A stretch of DNA of 64,000 nt. Origin: Eudorina sp. 2006-703-Eu-15 (Eukaryota; Chlorophyta; Chlorophyceae; Chlamydomonadales; Volvocaceae). Positions 10,034 to 20,717 of this stretch are shown in pieces. Position 1 is the stretch's first letter. Each line of letters begins with the position of its first letter. The stretch lies in contig BDSI01000199.1 of NCBI GenBank assembly GCA_003117195.1, forward strand, positions 1 to 64,000. Reading direction: 5' to 3'. A program made the translations under genes and the position numbers. The notes below the pieces were generated by a model. That model was not told where the DNA came from, searched no databases, and saw only the letters and a list, made by a program, of their open reading frames with translations.

Positions 10034-10827
10034 CCATTCGTTTGCTTGCCTTTTCCAATTGACACAGGTTGGCGGCTGCCGACGACAACCCGCGAAACAT
10101 CACGACATGGTTAGTGATAAGGATTCGGATAGAGCGGCTTCACGGCAGTTCGCTTCAATACAGCAACGTTAAGGAAGCACCGACCTATTCAACGTTCCCC
10201 GCCGCGCGCCGCCATAATCTCATCAGCGTTTCGGCGGACTCCAACCAGCCACCCAAGGCCTACGTACAAGGTCCCGAACGGATTTAAGTTGTGGATACCG
10301 ACCGCCTTTCCTTACGCAGCCTTGCTCGTTGTCACAGACCACGGACTTTCTTGCTTGTCGTTGTGCCAACACTTATAGTGTTCATACTAAATACTCATTG
10401 TGCGATGCATCGCACGCATGCCTCCTCCTTCTCCTCTAGCTAGCTAGCTAACTCCATCGGCTGTTTACCAGTGTTGCTCTATTCGTGTTATTTATGCTAT
10501 TATTCATCCAGGCAATCTTCAGGAGATTGCGACCTGATGTCCAAGTTGCGACTTCCCGCGGCCTACACCGCCTCCTGTTCAAGTGTTAATGACGTGCCTG
10601 TCAGTGGAGGTACGCGCGCGTGTGTGTTGTGTTGGCCGGGCGTGCTGATGATGTAGATGATGAGGGCATCTGCGTAGGAAAATAGTAATCCGGCAGTAGC
10701 TAGTATGCTGTCCTTCCTTCCCCTGCGTTTATATATTGCAATCGACCGCCGACTGCTGTGTATTCATTCTTATTTGTCGTGCGCGCTGTACTACGTACGC
10801 ACAAGATCGATAGACCCAACGAACTGC
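10034..10827. other. Spacer without recognisable gene
   Basis: No coding domain is seen. A short (CTAG)n run (TAGCTAGCTAGCTA) lies near 10437. Confidence 0.55.
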
Positions 10828-10835
10828 TCCCTGAG

Positions 10836-11338
10836 CAGTGTTGCTATCTTCCAAAACGGAGAAATAGAATTCCGCAGGTTTCCGGCCTGCCGCCAGTAGC
10901 CAAAAAACCTTTGGCAGGGCAGATTTTGGGGGCCTTTCTAGGTGCCAGGAAATAAAAACCTCCGGGCAGGCCAGGAAATATTTCGGCGTGTTTCGACAGC
11001 AGGGACACTGCTACCACAGCTGCGACACGGATTCTCAGTCTTGGAGGCCTGAAGCACGCTTTCCTGGCGTGGCGGATGCATATGGGAGGGTAACCAGGAG
11101 TCCGGGACACGGCATCATAGTGTGTTTTGGCGGTAGACAGGTGTACGACACAGGAATTGCCCTGCGCCTGCAGATTTCCAGGCCCTTTTGGTAGTCTGGA
11201 AAATAGTTGGTAGGGCAGATTTCCGGCTCCCTACAGCGTCAAATAAATGAAATCTCGCAGGTTTTCTGGGGGTCCGGGAAATAAAAAAATTCCGTTTTTG
11301 GCCCGTAAATATTTATTTTATTTAAGATAGCAACACTG
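10836..11338. mobile_element. hAT-type MITE, copy 1 (503 bp)
   Basis: The element has perfect 15-bp terminal inverted repeats, CAGTGTTGCTATCTT at 10836-10850 and its complement ending at 11338. It is flanked by 8-bp repeats with one mismatch, TCCCTGAG (10828-10835) and TCACTGAG (11339-11346). A CAGTG start plus an 8-bp duplication is the signature of hAT transposons. There is no transposase frame, so it is non-autonomous. A second copy in inverse orientation lies at 57178-58223. Confidence 0.9.
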
Positions 11339-11488
11339 TCACTGAGCCCCTACATACGTACGTACGTGAATACCCCGTGTCACCAGATGCTTACTTGAAC
11401 ATCACCAACTACAACTCTGTGCGCAAGTGCCTGGAGACCGGCTGGTGAGACGGCGAGCGTAGCGAGCGTACGTGCGTACTGCTGTAAC

Positions 11489-11793
11489 CGCTGTGTATGT
11501 AATGTAATGTAACCGTTACAAGGTGGACCCGTATCCCGACCGGGTGTTCCGCCTCGTCTCGTCAACCCCTACCAAGGACGGCGCACCCATCCTCCATCAC
11601 CCGCGCGGCGGGGGGGGGGTCACGCAGCCATACCGGCCTCTACGTACACCAGGTTACCAGCGCGCCAGGATTGCCTCTCCTGGAAACCGCGCCAGACCCG
11701 CCTGATCACACGGCGGTGAGGGGACGGGGGTTCGAACCGCCGATCTCTGGACAGAATGCCAGTGTCTTTCCCATTAGACGACCCCCCCCCCGT
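11489..11793 (-). mobile_element. tRNA-derived SINE, copy 2 (best preserved)
   Basis: On the minus strand the head (about 11793-11720) starts with a G-rich acceptor-like run followed by TCGTCTAATGGGAAAGACA (box A-like). It then has an anticodon-arm-like ACTGGCATTCTGTCCAGA and a perfect box B, GGTTCGAACCC. The anticodon position suggests a Gln-type ancestor, but this is uncertain. The body follows and the 3' end runs ...TTGTAACGGTTACATTACATTACAT, a short repeated tail. It lacks the AGCTATC segment present in copies 1 and 3. The stems of the tRNA fold are imperfect, so this is a SINE head and not a functional tRNA gene. Confidence 0.8.
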
Positions 11794-13194
11794 GTGCCTG
11801 CGTGCGTACCTGTGTCTGGTCAATGGTGATGTCCGTGAAGAGGTGAACTAGGTGAACGAAGCAAGTGAGCCAAGTAGTATTTCATATGCAAATGAGCACG
11901 CACGCACGCACACTTGGTTTACTTGTTTTCATGTCCTAAAGGGCAGGGACCGTTTCGTCGGCCATTTATCACGCTGTGTATCAGCAGACAGCTAACACGC
12001 ACAGGACATGTGACATGTTCTCCGCACCTTACACATCGATATCAATACACATGCACGTTATTAGCTCGCTCTACAGAAGCTGCAGCCGCTCACACCGTCC
12101 GCTGTAACAACCCCACCCTACGGCTGCATACACACTACTCACACGCACATGCATTCGCTCGTTTCTCGCTATTAATTAATTCAACACAACCATGCCACAG
12201 GCCAACGTGGCCTGACCCTGTGCCTGGCTTCAAGGTGAGTCGTGGCACGTTAAAATCCGCATATACCGTTCGTTGGTGCATGTGCATGTGCATTCAGCTT
12301 ATATATTCAGCTGTGGGTACATGTGCATTTATGGGTATCTGTGTCCCGCCGTTCATGGCAAGGCAACGTACGTACGTGCGTGGCGCGCATGCATTTTCCG
12401 AAACGATCCCGAATGGAATATACAACGAAGCAAGGCATCTTCAACGACGTATGGAAGCGCCGATGCGTACGTGGTTGCGAGCGAAACGGAGATTCAAGCG
12501 AGCCCAGCCACCTGTGCCGTCATCATCGATCCACCTAGCTAGCTGCGTACGTAGTGCGTACTTGAGATGCTTGCTACACATTTATTTACATACATTGCAT
12601 CCACATGTCCGTAAGCTCTGGACCCGTCGGGATCGATGTGAATGCGTGCACGCAGTGCATGCATGTACAACGGAGAGCGGGATGCGGATTTGTTCAACCT
12701 CAGGACTGATGGCCCGTACCTCAAACTTGCTGGCCTGTGCTTCCTGCCAAGCTTACAGTACGACGAGCAATACAAACATACGAGAGGTCTCTTGCCCCGT
12801 ACCGCATGGTGGCTCGTACGTGGGGCTGCTGGTGCACGCACGCAGGCACAACCGGAGGGTGAGCAGGTCTAGGAGCCGTACCGAGCCGTGTCTTTGCTGG
12901 TGCGTGGAGACGCTAGCTGGGGGTTGCCTGCCGCCCAAAAATAGTGTGATGTGGGCGGCGATGCCTGTGGGTTGATGCCTGTGTGGCGGCTATGCCTGTA
13001 TGGCGGCGATGCCTGTGGGTTGATTCCTGCTGCGGATCGATCAATGTGTGGGTGTAGTGGGTGACAGCCGACGCCTCCTTTTCACACACACAGCGAATGG
13101 AGACCTTGGAGACAAAACCCACGCCGTCGGCGCGCCGTGCGCCTCCGTCTATTACTTTATTACTGTATGTTGATCCCTTCAGGTAAAATAATAG
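11794..13194. other. Spacer; a long frame at 11914-12975 is not convincing
   Basis: A 353-codon frame exists, but it has no recognisable domain and contains runs of His/Arg/Cys from repetitive CGTACGTAC and CACGCACGCA sequence. It shows no splice-site support. I treat it as chance. TACGTACGT-type palindromes recur here. Confidence 0.5.
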
Positions 13195-13672
13195 ATTTGC
13201 AACCAAATCACCGATACAGCCATGTGAATCGGCGGGTCTTTCGTGGTTTCCAGGAGAGGCAATGCTGGCGTGTTGGCCGGTATGTCTCCAGGCCCCCCCG
13301 CCCCCCTTTTTGTCAATAAAGACAGCGGAACCGCAAAATGGCAACAAACCGATAACGGTCGATGTAGTCATTGACGAAGACGGCGACGCGTTGACTCCGA
13401 CGAAATAAGTAGAAGCTGATGATCTGTTCAGCAAATAGTGGACGAATGATGATGAGACACCACAGTAGGGCTGGCGAGAAGAGTTGTAACGGTCGAACCC
13501 AAAGAGCAAAGACTGCTACATAGCCGGCCTACGGTAATTCCAACCCCCTTTTCCCCCGCCGGGTGATGGAGGCTGGGTGCGCAGTGGATGGAGGCGCCTA
13601 CGAGCTATCTATCTGGGTCTGTTGGAACACCCAGCCAGTCGGGACAGGGGTCCACATTGTAACGGTTACAGA
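13195..13672 (+). mobile_element. tRNA-derived SINE, copy 3, interrupted
   Basis: The body in forward orientation is split. The first half (about 13230-13300, including GTTTCCAGGAGAGGCAATGC) is followed by roughly 240 bp of foreign sequence. The second half (about 13555-13672) carries CCGGGTGATGGAGG, GGGTGCGCAGTGG and the 3' end TTGTAACGGTTAC. The tRNA-like head is eroded. The interrupting sequence includes a 45-bp block repeated at 53901-53949. Confidence 0.7.
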
Positions 13673-13680
13673 AATAGATA

Positions 13681-14548
13681 AGCCTGTACCGTATCTTAGA
13701 ACGGTGCTGTAAATTGTACAACGGCATATTATCACTACTGGCAAATCACGCACGAAGCTCAGCAGGCTCCGCGGCGCCCCGGCGACGAGGCCGCATCGTG
13801 TACCGCATTGCTACGGCAAGCGGCCACCGTCCAAGGAGCCCGACTGGACAGCTTCAAGACCTTCGTTACCGCTCCGCCCAGGACCCTGAGATGCCTTCAG
13901 TGGCCTGACGCAACGTGTGCATTATTCTCGCAGACCCCCGCGCGTTCCCCACGCCACCCCCGCCCCACATACACGGGTCACAGCAAAATAATGCATTCAT
14001 AGGTTGCACCATATGGCCTGATTACTTTAATCGCAACACTACAAAGCGGATCCGCAATCGCGGCCCGGGGGCGATCCCCACCGGGTACTGAACCGAAACA
14101 AAATCGATCACTGGCTCGCGCTCTTGATGCACTCGTCCTGCATGCCCCTCGGATTCACGCATGCGCGAGATCCTTGGAGATGTTTTGTCATGGTCGCAGC
14201 ACGATGTTCGTCAGCACAATCAAATAGCTAGGTCAAAATGCAGATGGATGATAAACAGTGTATACGTATCGGGGATCCACGCACCCACCCCGCGGGTGAT
14301 CGCGCCTATTATTGCGCGGTATTGCAGACGTTCCATCCACTGCGTGGCATTCAGGGCTGTCTCCGACGTGCGCGGTCCCTATGCACGCTCGCGTTATGGC
14401 TGCTGCCTGCATGCCATGGCCCCACTCCTGCTCCTGACCATAGTCAGTTGCAAACGAAATATTGCACCACGTTCCATGGATGCAAAACGATGCATATGGC
14501 TTCAGCGCCCCGCCCGCACCATGGCGGTTGGTCTTGACGGCCAGCACT
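13681..14548. other. Spacer and probable 3' UTR of MCM9
   Basis: MCM9 ends at 14549 on the minus strand, so the right part is probably its 3' UTR. A short frame at 13808-14002 looks protein-like but matches nothing I recognise. Confidence 0.5.
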
Positions 14549-17500
14549 TCATTCGGGCGGCGGGGGCAACATGGGCGGCGGCGCGGGCAGAAGGCTGGCG
14601 AGCCCCAGGGCCGTGAGGACCACCCGCTGGTGCATCAGCAGCTCCTGGTCTGGGTCGCTCGGGAACCTGGATGGCCCGGGCGGGGCGGGGCGGGCCAGGG
14701 TGGGGTCCCGGACGGGGTAGGTCCCGGGCGATATGCATTTCGTGATCACGCGACGACCATTCAACTCAATAAAAACTTCAGACATACCATGGCCCACGTC
14801 AACGGCGTCTGTATGCCCACATGGAAAAGGCCACGAACTGGCGCGAACACCGGCCATGTGATAACTGCCAAACAAGCATCAGGTGGTAAGATGACAGCCG
14901 CAGGCAGGGTTCCCCGTCCTGTCCCTGCGGTGGGTCATGGGACCCCGTGCGCCCCGCCCCCGTCCGCACGCACGCACCTGGCGCAGGTGACGTTGTCGCC
15001 CCCCGGGACGTGCAGCAGCTGCAGCGAGGTGTCCGCCAGTACCACTGCGGCGACCGCGTCCCGCAGGTGAACCCGCTCGCTGCAAACCAGTCGGGCGTGG
15101 GCCTGCAATCAGAAAACGCAAGGCGGAGTTTACCCGTAGGGCAATGCTGGGCTCCCCGGAAGGCCGGTCACCAACGGTGGAGCCGTGCAAGACGGTCTGC
15201 CTGAACCCCAACGCCGTGTGGGTGTGTTGCCGTGTATGTCTCCGCTGCCCCGTCTCAATGCCCGTGTTTCCCTTTGGTTCAGGACTTCAGGTCTTGTTGC
15301 GAACCTGCCGCCACCTTTCCCCTTTCACCTGAGATATCCGGATCAGGCTCTCCAGGGCCCTGATGGTGGACCTGCGTCAGGGCATGTGCGGCGGCGTTCG
15401 GTCATGTGCCAATGTCCTCCGTGCGGATGCGGTTGTCGCGACAGGCGCTGTAAGTAGGTGGCAGAACGTAACGCCAGCGGAGAACAAGACGGATGTCAGG
15501 ATGACATTCTTACCCGCCGCTGCCCTTTACTGGCGGGTTGGTTGATAGTGTACCTACCTCGCCGCTACGCGCTCCTCGGCGCGCCGCATGGCGCCGTAGT
15601 AGGCGACGAGCACGCGCTCGGCCTGTCGCAGATAGGAAAGCGGAAAGGACAGGCCCCGGCGGAAGACGCGCCGAGTTGAGGGCCCGCAGCAGGCATGTTG
15701 CCCTGAGAACTACTGCAAAACCTTATGCGGTGGCAAACGCGTGCTAGTGCGTGTGTTACTTTGGGCCCGCAGCATCCGCAAGCACACACACCAAATGGGG
15801 CGAGCGGGCGGGTTTCATTTCTGAACACCCAATGCAGGGCGGCTATCGTGTGTAATCACATCCACCTCCCATCATGTCGCTTGCATGTCATCGGCTCCCG
15901 TCCCCAACGTCCGCCGATGCTGCTGCACGCCACGCACGCCGTAAGCTTCATGACCGTCGCCAAGCAATCCTGTGGATTCCGGCGCCCGGATCCCGTCGGC
16001 CTGCGCACCTCCGGGGTCATGACCGGGGCCTTCCGCCCCCGCACCCAGATGATGTAGGCGCGGATCACCTCCAGGCTCCACGCGCTGCCGGCGCTCTCGC
16101 CGCTAGCGCCCCTGCTCTGCTCGCCCACGCCTTGCGTCGCCGTCGTGCCCTGGGAGCCCCGGGCAGCTACATGCGCGCTTGCGCCCGCACTTGCCCACGC
16201 TCCCTTCGACCCCGCCGTCGCCGCAGCAGCAGCTGCTGCTGTGATCCCTGCCGGCGCATTTCCCGCCAATCGCGCAGCAACGCGCTGCGCGATCGTCATC
16301 TGGCTCTCATCCATCTGCGCAGCGCTTGCGTACGGGTGCGAAGCCTGCGAACACGCAGCGATGCCGGCGGCCGCCGTCCCCGCTGCGCCTTCAGACACCC
16401 TCGCCGGCTCCGGTGGCGGCGCCATGAGGTCGGCGGCCGCCGGCAGCGCGAGGGGCTGGCCTGTGGGCCCCGGCGGGGCGCGCAAGGCTTCATCAGCGGA
16501 GGCTGCCGCGAGGCTCCGCCGCGCAAGCACGTGCCCTGCGACCAGCTTGTCCCACTCGGGGTTGCGGGGGTCAGCCAGCAGGAGCACCAGGTCGAAGCGG
16601 GAGAGCAGGGGCCCCTCCAGCCCGGTGACCTCGGTGAGGGGCCGGGCGCACGTGATGGTGGTGCCCGGGCGCGGGTTGATGGCGCCGATGATGGCGGTGC
16701 GGGTGCTGAGGCTGGTCACCAAACCGGCCTGCAGCGGAGTGCCGGGGACAGCAGGCCGTCAGCGGGAGGTCAGCGACCGTTCAGGAAGAGAGGACAAATA
16801 CTGAGGCCAGGCCAGGGTCGGTGTCCAGGCGCCCGGTGGAGCGCAGTTTGGCCCTTTCTAGGTACGGATCTAAAGCGTTCGGAGCCGGGCCCTTCACCTT
16901 ACCTTGGCAACGTGCACCGTTTGCTGCTCCATGGCCTGCGTCACGGTGTAAGCTCAACTCAGTGGTAGGTTTGCGCGCGGAGCCGCGAGCCGCACGCGAC
17001 CGGGCTGTGGAGACACAGTCGGAGATCCAGCCGTCGAAATTGCTGAGCAAGTAGCCACCACCGACCGCAACTACCGGCTGCAGGAGTGTGGGTTATTGTC
17101 TTAACAACAACCATCCCCACCAGCGTCGCCGTCGCCACCACCGCCTCACCTCGTGTATGACTGCCCGTTCGGCAGGCCGGATGCCATCAAACTCGTCAAT
17201 GCAGCACAACCCGCCATCGGCCAGGACCTGCCGGGAAAGAACGTCAGTGGATGTTAAGGCACGGGCTCACTGGCACTGGCAATTTGTTTGGTGCAGATGG
17301 TGCAACTGGGGTCGGAGCCCGCAGGGCGGCAGCAGAGGCGTGCGCGTCACACCTACCGGGGACCGTTGATCCTCGCATAGCGTGAATGGATTTGCGGGGA
17401 CTAGCTGTGGCGCAGGGGGCACAACGCACAGCGCACAGAGCCCTTTCTGCGAGCCGCTGCACGTCGCTTAGTGCACAGAGCCCTTTCTGCGCGCATCACG

Positions 17501-20500
17501 TAACTGACTACAACACCATACACTTGGCGTTCACCACCATACCAGCGCGCCAGCCTCCAGCGCCCAGCTGTTGCCTTCGCGCACAGCCGACACTGTGAGG
17601 CCGGCACCGCTGCTGCCGCGGCCCGTCGTCAGCACCGCGCGCCCTGGGCTCGCCTGGCAGGCCCATTTCATGATCTGCGATTTGCCTGCGAGGGTGGGGA
17701 CGCCGGAACGTCATGCAAGGTGCGGTGATCCCGGTTCCCGGCGGCACCTTAAGGCATGGTACGCGTGTAACGTGTGGTACTTCCGGATTCCAAGCCGTGC
17801 CGGTCTCAGCTTGCGCGGATCCTTGTGCCCAACCCTGTGCCGAACCTTGTGCGCCCAACCCTGTGCCCAACCCTGTGTGCCCAGCCCTGTGTCCCCAACC
17901 CTGTGCCCAACCCTGTGTGCCCAACCCTGTGCCCAACCTTGTGCCGAACCCTGCGCCGAGCCGTATGCCCAACCCTGTGCCGAACCCTGTACCGAACGCC
18001 ATCCCGAGGTTGGTTGCTCACCTGTGCCAGGGTCGCCCAACAGCAGCAGGTGCAGCTCACCGCGGATGTGCGTCCCGCCCTCATCACGGCGGGCGACTCC
18101 GCCAATGAGTACGAGCAGCGTCGCGAGTTTCACTGGCAGGAGCCCGGCAATGCCTGGACACACCCCGGCCAGGATCTTGTTCCTGCCCAAGAGCGGACGG
18201 TCCGCGTGCGCCCGCCAGAACTCCTGAAACGGCACCCCCACACGGTGCGCCTTACGTAGTGCGCCTCCATCGTGTTAGCAAACGTTGTCGCAGATCCCGC
18301 TTTCTTGCGTTAGCTGCTGTAAAGCGAGCGGGCGCTTGCACATGCGGAATAAATTTCCTTTCACGCGCACACCGAAAGAGGCTCACGCTAACAAGTATGA
18401 TGCCGCGACAGCTACATGTCGCAATAAGAGCGGGCTTATTCCTTGGCTATGCATGGCTGGTCCGCATGTACGGGGTGGTTCGCTGGTAAAGTGGTTGCGG
18501 GGTGTGCTTTGGTGCGCTTTTGGAGCCTGTCCGGCGCGCCATGGTGGCGCGGATCTTTTGTGCAGTGTATGGAGGCTGCGGCTGTTACCATGCCCCCCTG
18601 GGGTCCACTGTAACATGAATACATAATTGATGAGAAAATCAAGAGGGGCGGGCGCGGCCCCACGGTTGCATCTGAGGACGGGCCCTAAGGGCGGCACGGC
18701 AGCGGTGCCCAGGGCGCAGCTCCTTGACAACGTGAGGAGGCCTATTCTGGCGCCGGAGGCCTCCCCGCATGCACGCTGGCCAAGCGTATACGTTCAGTGA
18801 CCTCAGCGAGGAGCAATGGCATGCGGCAGAGGATAAAGTGGCTCGCGTAGAAGGGAGGGTCCGAAGACCACGGCTAGCAGGGACTGCTCTTGCTCGATAG
18901 CAATGGGTTTTCCTTTTTCTTATCCTTCTTCACGACCTGCCATCTGCTTTGGTGCCGATGGCGGTGATGATGGATAAGGGCCCTTTGGTGATTATGTCTG
19001 CATGAAGCCCCAGTGGAATCGCGTATGGCGTGTTTTTGCCCCGTGGAGGATGCAGCAGTCCATATGTATCTTTGGCATCCGGTATACACAGACACACACG
19101 CAGATGGCTGCAGCCTGGGCATACACGCGGTCCCAGGACGCAGCCACGCCCCTTGCACGTCATGTTCGCTGCCACCAAGCAAAGAACGCACATACACGCG
19201 CACACGCACGTGCCTTGACTGTCTGTGTACACACGCAGATCGGGGTACACGTTCCGGGCCCCATCACCCGAGCCAACGTGTGGCTGGCTGAGCCGCCACA
19301 GGGGGTACAGCAAGGGGTTTGGGACATCGTTGCCCTGGCGGCGCTGACGGCCATGGAGCGGGCGAGGGTGGGGCCACGTGCAGCGACCCGCCACGGCGGC
19401 GCACAGCCTGTGCCGCGGGCACCGGCTGCCCCGTCGCCGGTAGATGTAGCTAAGGCGCGCGCAGTCGTGGAGTTCTGGCAGCGGGTGGCCAGTTTTGCAG
19501 AACTGGGCCGACCAAGACGGGGATGGGATAAGGATTGGGGAACCGATGCGTGGCACAGGAGTCAATACGCGACCCAAGTTACTTACCATACATACCTGAA
19601 TTATGCGCTCACCGTTACCGCGGGCGACCGCGTCGCCGCCGGACCCATCCCGGACCAACCAACGCGCGACAGCACTAAGACGGACCACACCCCAGACAGC
19701 GATGGGAGGGGATGGGATGGGAGGGGAGGGGATGGGAGGGGAGGGGGTGGGACCGGACCACCCAATCCTATCGGTGGTGGACGGCCGGATCCGCTGCGTG
19801 CAGCCAGTATACGTAGACTCTTGATGGATAGATAGCAGCGCGAGGCGCTAGGGTGTAGGGATTGGGACTGGGGAAGCCCACTTCCGGGCACGTAGGGGAT
19901 TCGTGGGTGCCCGAGGAGGGTCAGGCCAGACCAGTGGGAGCTGGCAGCGGGACTTGTAGGCGAGGGCCGCGCGCTTGCGACGGGAAGGGGTGTACGACAG
20001 GGAAGCTTACTTGGTGATGTGCTGCCTTGTGCAAACCATAGCCTCATCATGGAGCGCCCGACTTCATACCCGGACCCAGCAAGGCCTGACGTGTTCGAGA
20101 CGCCTCGCTCTGGCTCAGCTGGGCGGGCGGGCCTGCCGGATGGTGCAACCTCAGCTAGTATGATTATGTTGGGACGCGGGACCAGGCTAGTTTTACCGCA
20201 CCGGGCAGGGGCGCGCTCCCGAATTGCTGAGGAACGCGCCCTGGGTGCTGGAAGGACTTGAGGAGGTTGAACAGCGGACTGCAAGGCGCAGACCGCCCGG
20301 GATGGACCTTCGCCCAATCCCTTGAGGGGACACAGCTCTCACCGATCCTCGGGGATCGGGCGCGCGTCCTTGGTTGAGAGCGAGGGGACAGAGACCCCTT
20401 ACGCCCCTCTCCCCCGTATCCGGGGGAGAGTGCTTCGGCGGTCTCCCGTATGGGGCGGGTTAGCGCCCCCGGCCAGTGTCGGCCCGGCAGATATGTAACG

Positions 20501-20630
20501 ATTCACACGCACACGCACGCCGTGCACACACACACACACACACGCACACACACACGCACACACACACATGCAGGTTCTATGGTAAGTATATTGCCACCTG
20601 GGATCGGGCGGGCGGGCGGGTTGCAATTCT

Positions 20631-20717
<87 letters not shown>

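Noticed and set aside
11720..11793. Possible tRNA gene on the minus strand
   Set aside because: Box B is perfect, but the acceptor and T stems do not pair fully and the sequence continues into a repeated body, so it is a SINE head.
11914..12975. 353-codon open frame on the plus strand
   Set aside because: No domain, odd composition driven by repetitive CGTACGTAC and CACACG sequence, no splice or family support.
15874..16968. 364-codon plus-strand frame
   Set aside because: Shadow of the GC-rich MCM9 exon 13 on the opposite strand.
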